64,000 nucleotides of DNA, taken from positions 135,631 through 199,630 of the forward strand of contig MU129987.1 of NCBI GenBank assembly GCA_015039465.1, read 5' to 3'. This document shows positions 11,528 through 23,316 of the stretch, one piece after another. The DNA is from Phlegmacium glaucopus. Its lineage: Eukaryota > Basidiomycota > Agaricomycetes > Agaricales > Cortinariaceae. A model generated the notes under the pieces. It was not told the DNA's origin, ran no database searches, and saw nothing but the letters and a program-made list of their open reading frames with translations. Both the position numbers and the translations under genes were made by a program. Position 1 is the stretch's first letter. Each line of letters opens with the position of its first letter.

Positions 11528-14117
11528 ATGATGTCCAACTCCAACCAGCCCAAGGCTGGCGCAAGACCTCCTTCTCCTCGATCCTCAGTTGACGAGAAAC
11601 ATCCAGTTGCTAGCGATGAAGTAGGTCCAACTACTAATGTGCCGTTCGACGACAGTGCAGCTGGTGTAGCACAAGCCAAAGCACTGCGGGCCGTTTGGGG
11701 AAAGTCGGGAAAGAGGATACTGTGGTTTGGACTTGCCCTCATGTTATGCACATAGTTAGTCAGAACACGTTGGGAAAACCTTTCCCATTATATTGATAAT
11801 TGATCATTAGCGCTCTGGACTACTCGACAGGTAAGATATCGTCGTGCATTCTTTGAGACAATACTAACTAGATTTGTTTAGTATACGTCTATCAAACCCT
11901 CGCCACTAGCTCATTCCAACAACTGAGCGTCCTTGCAGGCATTCAGGCGAGCGTGACGATCGTATCGGCTGTAGGAAAGCCACCGATTGCCAAACTTTCT
12001 GACGTGCTTGGACGTGGTAAGTCCCAAAATAAATTTAAAACACACACACGCTAACTCATTCCACGATCGTCAAGGTGAAACTTATCTCCTTATAACTGTC
12101 ATTTACATATTCTCGTACATCTTGGCAGCCAAGTCCTCCTCAATCGGTGTTTATGCTTGTTCTGCTGTTTTCTATGCTCTCGGAAACACTGGTATACAGG
12201 TAACTGCTGTGAATACTACTCAATTCAATCATAGTTTGAACGATGTCAACCAGCTCTTGGACCAAGTCATCATTGCCGATCTCTCGACTACACGGTGGAG
12301 AGGCTTTGCCATCGGCGTAAGCTTTTCAAAAGTTTCTGCGGTCATTGCGCTCATAATGCTTCAGTTCTCCTACTTCCCGGGTTTGATAACGCCGTGGGCT
12401 TCAGCCTTCATCATCCAATCCGTCACTGACGGCATCGGTTCGTTGGCATAGGAAGATCTCGGCATTTCTTACGCTAACTTTCAAATAGGCTGGAGGTGGG
12501 GGATCGGCATGTTTGCCATCATTCTGCCAGTTTGTGCCGTATTCGTGATCGGACCCCTCTTATACTACTCCCTCAAAGCCAAAAAGGCCGGTCTCATCGT
12601 CACCAAACGAATATCCTTGTATGAATTCTGCTCCCTCATCGACCTCGGTGGCATCATCCTCCTCTGCGGCGGATTTGCCATGCTCTTGCTCCCTATCGCA
12701 CTATCAGCGACCACGTCTAGCAAATGGAAGACACCCTGGGTTGATGCTGTCCTAGTCCTTGGGGTCGTGTTTTTGGCAAGTCGCTCATGTTACGTCAGTG
12801 CTTGGGCTTATGTATCTGTTCTGTCCCCTAGTTTATTTTGCTTCCATACGAGCATTTTATAGCCAAACATCCCGTGTTGCCACTTCGGTATTTCCGTGAG
12901 ATGGCCATTGTATCATCATGCCTGTTGGGCTTCCTTGATTCCGTACGTTTCATCTGACATTTTGTGATGGACTCAAATTACTGACTTTCTCTTCAGATCT
13001 GTTATTCCGTGACGCATACTTAGTGAGTGGGTCATCGTTATTTGGAGACCATGAAGCTAACTGGCTTCGTGTAGCTTGTACACCTGGGCAGTCGTCGGTG
13101 AGTTGGCTAGATATTTCCTTCTTCCATTTGTTTGACCAGTCGCGGCAACAGCGCACAACTACAGCCCGCGGAATGCGACTTTTCTATTAAACACCAACGC
13201 TGCCTTCCAGCTTCTTGCCGGTCTGGTCGTTGGATTACTCATGGCTAAGACGCGCAGATACAAGTGGCTCTTCTGGATTGGCAGTAGCATTCGTATCATG
13301 TAAGTTATTGGTGTATGCTTAATAGGGCGTCACTCATGCCGCATTTTTTAGCGGATATGGCGTAAGTTAACTTTTCAAATCTGCAGTTCCGTTGTCTGAT
13401 GTTGACTAGATCATGATGAGACTCCGTGGCGCGAATAACTCCACGGCAGAACTATTTGTTGTTCAAGTAGGCACATAGTTGAGTATGCTCAGCAATCTGA
13501 TGAACTGATCGTTTTCAGGCCATTCAAGGTATTGGCTCGGGTGTGATTGAAACGATCATTGTCGTCTCTGCACAAATTGTTGTTAGCCATGCTGGTATGT
13601 GTTGACGCTGCTATCGGCGAAAAACTGTTCTAAGTCTTTAATCGTAGAACTGGCGCAGATATCTTCTCTCGTGTTATTAATCACCTTTCTCGGTGCAGCT
13701 GTTGGCCAAGCCATTGCTGGAGGTTCGTCTTTGCCTTATTTGCTTAGTTATATCCTCGTTATATCCTCGACCCGCTTTACAGGCATCTATACCAATAGCT
13801 TCCCGACTGAATTACACAAACACCTCCCCGATGCTTCGGCTGACACGATCTCCACACTTATCAATAGTATCCTTGGCGTCCTCCCTGATTGGGGCACCCC
13901 TGAACGCATCGCAATGAATGCGGCGTATTCGGACGTCATGCGCCAGATGACACTTGTCGCCCTCGTCATATCTGCACCTACTTTTGTCTGTGTAGTGTTC
14001 ATGCCCAATAACCGGCTTGGTGACGGACAGAACCTAGTGGAAGTGGATGAGACCAAGGAAGCACAGCAGCAAGGAGGTCTCGCAAGAGTAGATGGTGGTG
14101 ATGGGCAACACCCATAA
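11528..14117 (+). CDS. MFS siderophore-iron transporter (SIT/ARN-type)
   Basis: About a dozen exons encode a roughly 590-residue major facilitator. A hydrophilic, Ser/Pro-rich cytosolic N-terminus (ATG at 11,528; an upstream TTG is not a credible start) leads into TM1 and ALDYSTVYVYQTLATSSF, then VGKPPIAKLSDVLGRGE, the loop characteristic of SIT-type carriers. Later blocks include TTRWRGFAIG, a WRWGIGMF segment, VLPLRYFREMAIVSSC and YLYTWAVVAATAHNYSP. The last TM ends VCVVFMPNNRLGDGQN, followed by a charged tail ending at TAA 14,115-14,117. SIT carriers import Fe(III)-siderophores across the plasma membrane. No frame break was seen. The GNAT enzyme downstream could be functionally linked. Confidence 0.85.
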
Positions 14118-14349
14118 AACATCTGCACATAACCTGTGGGTATGAGAGATTGACCGTGATGGATTGACTATTATACTCAGTGACTAGGTTTGGGTCACCA
14201 TGGATCATCAAGGATCACCGTAGACAAGATCCATCAACTACGTAACACAAATTGAACAAGCAATTTTCTTTTGTTTTCTTACCGAAAAATGCCATTCTAA
14301 CTTCTAAGCTGGTCTTTCTGAGGAATATCACCGATGCCCAGGGTGTACG

Positions 14350-14606
14350 TTACGAGTCCCCTTTAGGGGCTCGTTCTTATAAGCGGATGCGGCTTTCAAA
14401 GGTAACGCAAGACTTTCCGGTAACTTCCGTGATTGCACGTGTTGATGGTGATGGCCTTGTTTGCCGCGCGAAAGCAATTTACTCACTGTCAATCCCTGGT
14501 CTCTTTAAGAAACTCAACGCTCATAAAGACGCTATAAAAATACCAGTATAATTTCATTTGAAGGGACTCATATATGCCACGCGGAGCGATGGCCCTCACC
14601 CACAAG
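14350..14606 (+). repeat. 250-bp direct repeat, copy 1
   Basis: Begins with the dyad gagtcccctttaggggctc and ends 'ccctcacccacaag', immediately adjacent to the GNAT stop codon. It matches 15827-16071 almost base for base over long stretches, including a TATA-like 'ctataaaaataccagtata'. With copy 2 it brackets the GNAT gene. Confidence 0.88.
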
Positions 14607-15689
14607 TTAGTCCATCTCTAGTGCCCACATGGCGAAGGATCCATGCTCGTTATGAAAAACAGCTCCATCCGTACTTGCAACGACTTTGAAACCCAGCCGT
14701 TGGTATATGGACACCTGTATTCAAACGACACAGTTCAGGAGCGAGTTTCAGGTTGCGATAGACCACATACGTTCAATTCGGTATGTGTTTCCACAGTGAG
14801 ACAATCCCCACTCATTCGTGCCTGTATGTATATATGTATATATTAGCAAAGGATGGTGCGAACGTACTTGTAGACTGAGTGAACTTGGTGCGAACCTTGT
14901 CGCGGACTACATTAACCAATGCACGAGCGACACCGTTCTGACGAGCTGATGCGACGGTGGCTAGCTCCCCCAGGGCCCACGATCCGGTCTTCATCCCAGG
15001 AGCATACCCTTTGACCAGCAGCTCGTTATACTTAGGCCATAGCTAGAAGTACAGAAGCAATCAGCGTGAGGGGTTATGTTTACAAAGTGCCGTGCCACAC
15101 CTCATCTTCCCACCACTTTCGCAACTTGGTGGGCAGAGAGTTCATGAAAGGTGTCATTATCTCCTCTTTCATCTGGTCACTAAGTGAGATCCCATTAAAT
15201 CGAAGTTATAGAGATAGACTGTAGGGGTCTCACTCGTCAAACATTTCCCTACCAGGTGGAAACCATACGGCAACCCCGACTACCTTACCATCCAATTCGC
15301 CGTCATAAGCAGCGTAGACTTCCCCTGCCATCAATCCTGCGGCCACCACAGCGCGCACCAGAAGTTCTGTGGCGACGGGATCATTCCCTGTTTCAACAGT
15401 GTACGATATGCCTGGTGATAAACAGTAAGCATTTTTCCGAGCTGTTGCGATAATTCTAAAAACGTGCCATCCGTGAACGCTGCAGTCAATACAGCGATGG
15501 CCGCCTCGGCATCGTCCTCTAGCAGTGAAGTAAGCGTTGGCATTAGGATAAGTAACCACATAGGTGAAACTTACTCGATGGGGAGGTAAGTTGTCGTATC
15601 ACAACTCGTTCCATGGCTGCTTGGCTGCTGTTAGAACTGGAATCAGGGACGTCGAATTTGGGTCTATCATTGCAGCTGGACTGATACAT
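14607..15689 (-). CDS. GNAT-family N-acetyltransferase
   Basis: A GCN5-related acetyltransferase of about 230-260 residues in several exons. The start is either the ATG at 15,689 or, closer to the family's usual length, 15,614 (MERVVIRQLTSPS). Conserved blocks follow in order: AEAAIAVLTAAFTDGT; LLVRAVVAAGLMAGEVYAAY; VVGVAVWFPPG; KLRKWWEDE; LGELATVASARQNGVARALV, the acetyl-CoA pyrophosphate-binding region with R/Q-x-x-G-x-A; then, across an intron, VSIYQRLGFKVVAS. The C-terminus is GSFAMWALEMD, with TAA at 14,607-14,609. It transfers acetyl from acetyl-CoA to an amine; the substrate is not determinable. It lies between two direct repeats and next to the siderophore transporter. Confidence 0.8.
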
Positions 15690-15826
15690 TTTATGGCGCT
15701 TGTTTAACAGGAGGAAGGGAGCCTAGCACAGTGGATTACAATAACAAATTTCGGAGGGTCAGAAGGTGCTGGTCCCAGCCTAAAGACCGCTACTTTTGGA
15801 CAAGGCGCCAAATCAGCCAAAGAAAT

Positions 15827-16071
15827 TTACGAGTCCCCTTTAGGGGCTCGTTCTTATAAGGGGATGCGGCTAGATGCGGCTTTCAAAGGTAACGCAAGAC
15901 TTGCCGGTAACTTCCGTGATTGCACGTGTTGATGGTGATGGCCTTGTTTGCCGCGCGAAAACAATTTACTCATCTAACTCAACGCTCACGACGACACTAT
16001 AAAAATACCAGTATAATTTCATTTGAAGGGACTCGTATATGCCACGCGGAGCGATGGCCCTCACCCACAAG
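15827..16071 (+). repeat. 250-bp direct repeat, copy 2
   Basis: Second copy of the repeat at 14350-14606, in the same orientation. It has an extra 'tagatgcggc' duplication and a shorter middle. It lies upstream of the GNAT gene, so the gene is flanked by two direct copies 1.48 kb apart. What follows this copy is unrelated to the GNAT 3' end. Confidence 0.88.
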
Positions 16072-16549
16072 TTTTTCACAAGAACCCTAAGCATGATTTT
16101 CGTGAATCGTAGTGTAACTTTTGTTGAAAATTCATTCCGCAGTACCTCTTAGAAATATGGGCCGGAATTCTAACACACGACGAAAACGTCTGAAATCTGT
16201 TTAGGTAGATCACAGCAATCGATGTAGTTGTCGTCCACGATTGGCGACGTCACCTGCATGAGATCTGGTTATGACTCATCACATGGCGTAGATTCCGGAC
16301 ACCAAAATTAAATGTTTTGGGCCGATCGCTTAAGCCTTTAACAAATTTGTAGCCCTCAGTGGAAGGAAACGATTTTTTGAGGAATAAGAATCTCCTTCTT
16401 TTTTGATGGCCCTATTTACCTTGAACAAAAGTAGAGGTCTCTAGTAGTCTCCTAAAACAGACCTAATGATAATGTGATGACAATCGATCACTATATATAA
16501 GGTCTGTCCCAATTTGACGGCCCAGGGTGGGTTGATTCGGCGTTCTCGG

Positions 16550-16756
16550 TCAAAAATCAAACATCACGTGGTATGGCGAATCCAATCCAATCTTATCAGC
16601 GCGAGGCAGCTCTAAGACATCTTTCACTGTTTCGTTTGCATAATCTCGTGTATCATCAATTTTCCTTCGTAGCTGAGCCATGAAAATGGAGCAGAAATTG
16701 AGGTATTCATGAGGATTGGACTTGAAATACATTATCGTTGATCTCAGAATCAGCTC
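16550..16756 (-). pseudogene. Possible NRPS condensation-domain relic
   Basis: A minus-strand frame of about 68 residues runs LILRSTIMYF ... FMAQLRRKIDDTRDYANE ... LELPRADKIGLDSPYHVMFDF. The order of an S/T-I-(P/M) strand, an amphipathic helix and a final 'SPxxxVMF' strand resembles the late part of NRPS or PKS-NRPS condensation domains (N-x-LPLR ... L-x-x-PR-x-x-x-x-SPLFQVMF). No HHxxxDG core and no adenylation domain were found nearby, and the frame closes at a TGA right after FDF. This is a weak, pattern-based call; it may be chance. Confidence 0.3.
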
Positions 16757-17138
16757 ACGTGTTTAGTACATGTGATCTAGAATCGTAAAAGCCGATCGGA
16801 ATTCTGGCGCCAATCTGGCGCCAACACTTGTCGAATTGAACTAGACTAGGTCTCTAGGGCGCCCAGCACCATACATAATATTGGTATTGCAATCAAATTT
16901 CGGAGATGGAGATTCGGGCAGGCAACGTTTCAACCCTGGTCCCTTACACAATTTTCGTCAGAATCCAAAATAGTAAATGTGGGATTTTATTCTAGGTTTC
17001 TTTCTTTCTATATTTCCTGACTGGAAAAGAGAATTCTCATGCTGTATTTTTACATAGAGACACACAAATCTAGCACTGGTTCGACGAGAAATATCCGGGG
17101 CGGGGAAAGAATTGGGTGGATTTTTTTACGGCTGTGCC
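16757..17138. other. Intergenic, no supported gene
   Basis: 3' flank of P450 A2. No coding signal recognised. Confidence 0.45.
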
Positions 17139-19327
17139 TTACCTAGTAATACCTACGGACTCTCTTAAGAGAGCGGAACGTGCCTTATCCCGTGGAATAA
17201 TCTGGCAGGAGAAGGGTTTCGGTGCTGTGGTCATGCCAGGCTATTGATGTGTTGAGCGGTATCTCCATGAAAAAATAAAGTTGCCAGCTTACGTCGTAGT
17301 TGTTATCATCAAGTGCGAGGCGGTCACCAGGGTCGGCCTTGGGGTTTTTCTTGAACGAAAATGCCCAGACTAACTGCATCGCGATAATTGCCTACAAGAA
17401 AAATGTAAACATGTCTACGTTCAGAATATTCGGCGGACGGAAACATACAACAAATCTTTGTCCCACTTCTTTTCCGGGGCATTTGCGCTAAGGTGGAATA
17501 AACACATTATCAGATACTTTCAGACCGAAATATAACCAACACCAACTTACCCTCCCCGATCCAAACAGGAAGTCGTCTCGGAAGTCGGTCACATCTGCTC
17601 CTGGTTTGGTTCCGAAATCATTGCTCAGATATCTCTCAGGCTTGAATGTATTAGGTTCGTCAAACAATTCTGGAAATTCGAGTTTGAGCGATCGCATTTG
17701 AATCTTAGTGGCCAACCTACCTGGATCGCGATTGATCCCCCCTGAATGGGTGATTTTAAATCATAGCATAATCTTGGAAATAAGAGCAACTCACATGTGT
17801 TCATAAGGATTGTAGAGCCTGCCGGAATAGTATACCCCTGGACCTATATAATAGTGAGATACAAGCTGAATTGCGTAACAGAGTAGTGTTTCACCATAAG
17901 ATCCTCCTTCGAAATGTGGGGGAAAGCATGAGGGAAAACGGGTCTCAGACGGTGATGCTGAGGAATACTACATGAGTGCTTCCGAGTCGATGACATTGAC
18001 AAGGCCAATACACTTACCTCTTGGATAAGAGCAGCAATGTACGGGAGATCCTTGAAGTCACCTAGCATTGGAATGCGCTCTGCGCCTATAACGCGATCGA
18101 TCTCATCCTGCGCTCGTTTCTGACACTCAGGAAAGGTGATCAGAGTGTATATAAATGATTGTACAAAGAGCGCCGATGAATCGTTGCCCTCTATCACAGA
18201 TAAACCCAGACCACTTAAGTTAAAAGGTAGTCAGTGAGGTGACCGCCGGATATGGAAGCCGATTACGTACGACAGCTCATCTCGAGTCAAGCCAAGCTTG
18301 CTTTGGTTTTCAAGCAAGTACTCCATGTAGCAATCCAAATTCGAACCAGCTTTATACGCCTTTTCGCACTCGATAAGAAGAGGATCGAACATGTCGTCGT
18401 ATATATCCCTAAAACGTTTGCATATGTCTCTCCAGGGGGCAACACTCATGGGCACGTATTTCAGTAGGAAATCGGGCCAGCGATAGTCCGTGTGCATGAT
18501 GTCCAGCTCGACAAACCCAAGCTTGTGAAACTTCTCAGCCTCGCTATTTTCGTACTTGGGACAAGGCTTTCCGTACGTCAGCGAGGTCATGATAGAAGTT
18601 ACGGCCCGCATGCTGTGCCTCACAAAATCCTACCGTTACGTCAAATGGAATATCAGTGAGCCATAGGTTGTCATTAAGGCGGGCTCGTACCTCTGGTGTA
18701 TCAAGAAGATCATGACACAACTGAATGCATTCAGCGTGTTGCGTAGGTAGGTGATTCGTCAAAGATTCAGGAATGAAGAAATAGTGGAGAGCCTTGCTTC
18801 CGCGTTTCCACACTTCAGAATCTTCAAAGAATTTAATACGCTGATATGACTAGAGAACGACCAGACACACAGACCTATTCCATGATGAGCCATGAATGCT
18901 CCTCGAAGAACTCTGTTCTTCAAAACCAATTGCGGGCGGCCACCAGTAACGGCGCCGTTGGTGTCGAGAATTTCCTTGACAGTTCTCGGACTGGTGAGAA
19001 CGACTGTCGTATTGCCCATACTCTTGAACTACTGAAACAATGAGCGGATGTCAAGGGTTCATGAAGATAAAGCTTGCCGAGAAGATATCACCATAATCCT
19101 TTGCCCAAGCAGTAAATCTATGTGGTCTATTAGAGGCAACGAAAAGAAAGGTTCACTGTTGCACTAACGTACTGGACATGGGGATAATCCAACAACCACA
19201 CCTGGGAACTCTGAATCGATGAAGGTCCCGGGGGAAGGACGCCGGCTTTGTTGCGCCTGGCGAGCAACTTCCAGAGTAAACCAAGAGCAAGTGCAAGCGC
19301 GAACAAGGTGGTGCTAGATGCTTCCAT
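17139..19327 (-). CDS. Cytochrome P450 (family A, copy 2)
   Basis: Microsomal P450 read from the ATG at 19,327 (hydrophobic anchor with LFALALALGLLWKLL, then a Pro-rich hinge LPPGPSS). Conserved blocks: TSPRTVKEIL and GAVTGGRPQ; WKRGSKALHYFFIPES; YGKPCPKYENSEAEKF; an I-helix region beginning IEGNDSSALF with TFPECQKRAQDEIDRV; K-helix E-HHR across an intron; FKPERYL; and the heme segment FLFGSGR / RKCPGKEVGQRF across an intron. The last exon gives PRDKARSALLRES and ends at TAA 17,139-17,141. It appears intact and is closely similar to P450 A1 and A3. The 'AGxxT' of typical I-helices reads EGNDSS here, as in its paralogues (EGYDTS, EGYETS), so the family itself carries this variant. Confidence 0.88.
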
Positions 19328-22150
19328 CGTGAAGAAGGCTACTCTGGGGAAATTGACGACAAAAAGCTTGGGGCATATAAATATTAAAAGGACCTATCAT
19401 CATGCAGTAAAGGAACCAGATACGTCTGACTGGCCGTGCGGCGCACTTCTATCATTCGCAGAATATCTGATCCATGAATTCTTATCATGACCAAAAAGGA
19501 AATAAAATTTTACGCCTAAACTCATAGACCAACAACCATAGAAATCAAGATGCGGGGATAACCATGTAAAAATATGCTTCCATCAAAGGTTTTGGATCAT
19601 GAATCAAGGACTTTTGAGATTTTTGATACAGTAGGATGCACCGATCAGCGGTTTTTCTCCTTCCTCATGCTCTCTACTCGGAGTTCATGCATTTGAATAT
19701 CTCTATGTATTCATACATAGGCGCTTGTCCCGAAATTATAACCACAATACTGGTCAAAAACATACAAAACGAAGTATTCCAGAACCAAAGCATTATTTTT
19801 GTCCGTAAAATTTTTAGATCCATATGAAATTAGATACCTTGATTATGAAATAAGATGGCAGATCGAAGTGCTTAACCGCACGGAGCAGATCGTCGCATCA
19901 TGCATTCCAAAGTGGAGGTGATCAGATCTACACTCTAAATTAATACCCTCACCTCCTCGAAAACTCATTTGTAATGTGCCGATAGGTGCAAGCTGCCGAG
20001 TGGAGATGGATCGAGGAACAGGAAAACCAAAAGCAGCAGAAAAGCAGAGAGCCTGAGAGCGAGGAAGCGAGAGGAACATGCTGAATGAAGGAACGACGAG
20101 GCAGCAAGGAAGTATGGCCCAAGCTCCTCAAAGGTGCTGTCAAAGCACGATCTCACGAAATATAAGATAAGAGGCCGTGATGGAGAAAACTAAGGCAGGA
20201 TTCAGTCGAGAAACGTTCCAAGGAAGCCAGACGTGACAAACGTTATAGATAAGATCATTATCTCTTGTGACCTGACGCGTGACGGGTTTCCCACTGATAG
20301 ACAAACTTCCGACTGATTCTCAGATTCTAAAGTCAAAATCACAAGCAGTACATGGATATTACTGTAATATATACATAAAATATGTACCCAAATGCCGTCC
20401 GATTCGTCAATTCATCACATGTGCTGCATTCCGGGGCTTCCCTGACCTATACAATGCATTATCACAGTCTTGTCACATCACGGGCCGTCGTCGATAGAGC
20501 TCAGGCTAATATTTTAATCGCCGACCTTCGCCACCTTCCGATTGTCACTCGCCCGTCTTGTGGCCATCCTCTTTGCTTGATTACTTTTCTGATGATACGA
20601 GATTGATCTGCATCAAGCTAACCAAGTGATTACCTATGAATAACCCAAATTATCCTACAGTTGACAGGGATCTTACCTCTTTGCTTATTTGGTGCGCTAA
20701 AATTTTGCAAGTCTCAAATCAACTATCAAAATCCTTTGTGATTGCAAAGAAAGTGGTTAACGTTTGGAAGTCCCCATCAATGATTTCAAGTACTTTTCTT
20801 AGTGGTCTCAGCAGATACTAAAGAGAGCCAACTTGGAACTAATATTGAGTCTCCCCTGATCAGTCAATCATGCGCTCAAGATCTGCGATGTTTTTTTTTG
20901 CTGTAAAATGGGGGCCAGTAGTCGCAGTAAGCATCATTCTCTCGATCATTCACATTGGTCTTTAAATCTTTATTTCAACCACATTAGCTCAGCTATGCCA
21001 ATCAACCATGATCCCGTGGCTACATTTGTCCAATAAGCCAATTTCACCCATTCATTCAAGTTGAAAATCACCTTCGTCTTGCCTACTACAATCAAATCCC
21101 GGTTGTTGTAATGCCTTTAACGAAACCAGTTATGACACTGAGAAGGATCCCAGGCCCTGCCCCCTTTCCCCCTCTTCTTGCTGTATGATAAATTCTGCAA
21201 GATCCATGCTTGTGGAGTTTCATTCGACAGGATATATGTCACAGCGACGTATAAATATTATTTTATTTCGAATTGGCTTACGGTTTATTCTCCTGAATAG
21301 ATTGTCAGAATAAACTTGACACATCTTTAATTCTGGAATGTTGTATTTACATAAAGGTTTACGGAAAGACATCTTTAATTTTTGGGTGATTGATCAGGGT
21401 GTTGTGGATACCCAAAAGAGAGATACACGCCATTTTGCGCAAAACGTGTTTGTTACGTGAAATTCACATGTTCTGTCTTGCTGACGCATTAGAATTTCGT
21501 GAAATTGCTGACCTCCGCTTGTTATCTTTTGGGCGTCTTCCATTCCTGGCTGTTCCTCAGGTCTTAATTACTATCGTTGATTAGCAGTTCGGATCGTGAG
21601 CGTGACGAACCACCTCCTGTAATCTTGTACTAGTGGAATTGTTGCACATGATGTAATCAGTCCACACCCTAGAGGCTACATATAAAGTCCAGGGCTCATT
21701 GGCATTGAGATATTCCGAGTCCCAGAAGATGGACTGACGATCGATCCGAATTGCTTTTCATCAACGATATGTAGTAATACTTCCTTGTTCTGCTGCTGCA
21801 ATAGAAGGCTTCGCGGGCTAGAAGGTTATGTAATTCTCGGATGCCGTCAATCACAATCTTGTTTATGTAAAATGATTATAATTGCGAGAATACTCTCGAT
21901 TTGCTCTCAATCTGCCCTTATAAGATATCGAAGATCGAAAGAAACATAACTTTTCATTAAAAGTTAGGCTGGTTGATTTTGAGAGGGAATATTTACGCTC
22001 ACAGGCCTTCTCTTCATTCATGCTGCCAGTCTGATAATCGCCGTTCGCACAGGCTGCAACCTGCCCCTTTTGACCACATTCATGGGAGTTCGTACGAGGT
22101 AGCATATTAAAACTTCAGAATCGCGAAATCGTCTCTTAGAATTCATCAAC
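19328..22150. other. Long intergenic region, no supported gene
   Basis: 2.8 kb between divergently placed P450 A2 and the TRI5-type synthase. Short frames (for example 19843-20156 minus, 20279-20606 plus) lack domains and splice partners. A TATA-like 'catataaatatt' at about 19,374 lies upstream of P450 A2, and 'acatataaagtcc' near 21,680 may be a fossil or unassigned promoter. Nothing else was recognised. Confidence 0.45.
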
Positions 22151-23316
22151 ATGTCTCCCGCAGCATCAGAACGTTCAGTTGCAGACGCTTGTGCTACTCT
22201 GATTCACAAGTTGAACTACACTCCCTCTCCGCGCACAATTGACCTTGCTGTCGAGGAAGCCGTGCTTTCCGAAGTGACATCTTGGGGTCTTGGGCTGGAG
22301 AAGGATGACATGACATTGAAGATGATAAATGCCACCTCCGCAATTCCTGATGTAAGATATTCCTCCCCAAAAAATTCCTAAAGTCACGATTTTTGGTTGC
22401 AGCTCTTTTATCCCAAACACCCTTTCGAAGTCAAACTTCAAATTGCAAAGTACATCTGGTAAGTTCGCCAGGTGACATGATTAGTACGACTACTCAAACG
22501 CCTGGCAAAATAAACTTAGGCTGGCGTATGCAATTGAATATTCCCTCGTTGGGATCCCTGAACATGCAGTTGAAGAATTTCAGCACCGATTGGTATCACG
22601 GGAGCCCCAGCTTCATCCCTTACTAGATCATTATTCCAAAATTTTGGCGGACATGCGGCTCTACTGGCATCCACTAGCCGCTGACTGCATTGTCACGGCT
22701 GGAATCCAAATCATATGGGCCTCCCTTTTGCAGCACGACCCAAAGTACAAAGATATGCGTCCAAGGCCAGGTGGTGATCGTTTGCCCGGTTTTGTGCGAC
22801 GGAGAGATGGTGTCAGTGAGGCGCTGTCCTTCATGACTTTTACAAAGGATCAATGCCCGGATATGTATTCCTATCTGCAAGCCATCCCTGATATGTGTCT
22901 TTTCATTGATTATGCGAACGATATATTCCGGTACGTCCTATCCTTCATTTGGTGTACCAGAACTAAAAAGTCCCAACTTGCCGAACAGATTCCACTCAGA
23001 CGACAAAGCAGGCGACATGGTCAATTATATACGCGAGCGCGCAGCTCATGCCAACAAGTCCCACATCGATGTTCTCTACGATGTTGGAGATGAAGTAATT
23101 GCCGCACAGTCCCGTGTCGATAGCGTTCTTAGTGGACAAGGCTACCCCGAGGAGGCATGGCAGCTACTCAAGTCCGGCTTGGTGTAAGTTTCTCTTTAAC
23201 GCGTTTCCCTACATTTTTGATTGTGAGCCTCCAGAGCAATGCACAAATCCCACGTTCCATATGGCTTGTCGGAATTAGGCTTGGGTGAGGAAGTGCAACG
23301 TGTTCGCAAGGCTTGA
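22151..23316 (+). CDS. TRI5 (trichodiene synthase)-type terpene cyclase homologue with eroded metal motifs
   Basis: Five exons encode a roughly 320-residue all-alpha class I terpene cyclase of the TRI5 clade. Blocks: N-terminal KLNYTPSPRTIDLAVEEAV; LFYPKHPFEVKLQIAKYIW; the long exon with LLDHYSKILADMRLYW and RLPGFVRRRDGVSEALSFM; then FIDYANDIFRFHSDDKAG across an intron; and a last exon ending EEVQRVRKA with TGA at 23,314-23,316. All junctions keep frame. The first Asp-rich region, normally (L/I)xxDD, reads WLAYAIEYSLVG with no DD pair. The NSE triad reads N-x3-R-x3-D rather than N-x3-S-x3-E. The C-terminal Arg-Tyr sensor is VPYGL. It is therefore an intact but non-canonical member: either catalytically altered or dead. 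It sits between P450 A2 and P450 B1. Confidence 0.82.

Noticed and set aside
19843..20156. Ser/Leu-rich minus-strand frames
   Set aside because: Three overlapping frames of similar length with no domain, in a long intergenic region; typical of chance open frames.
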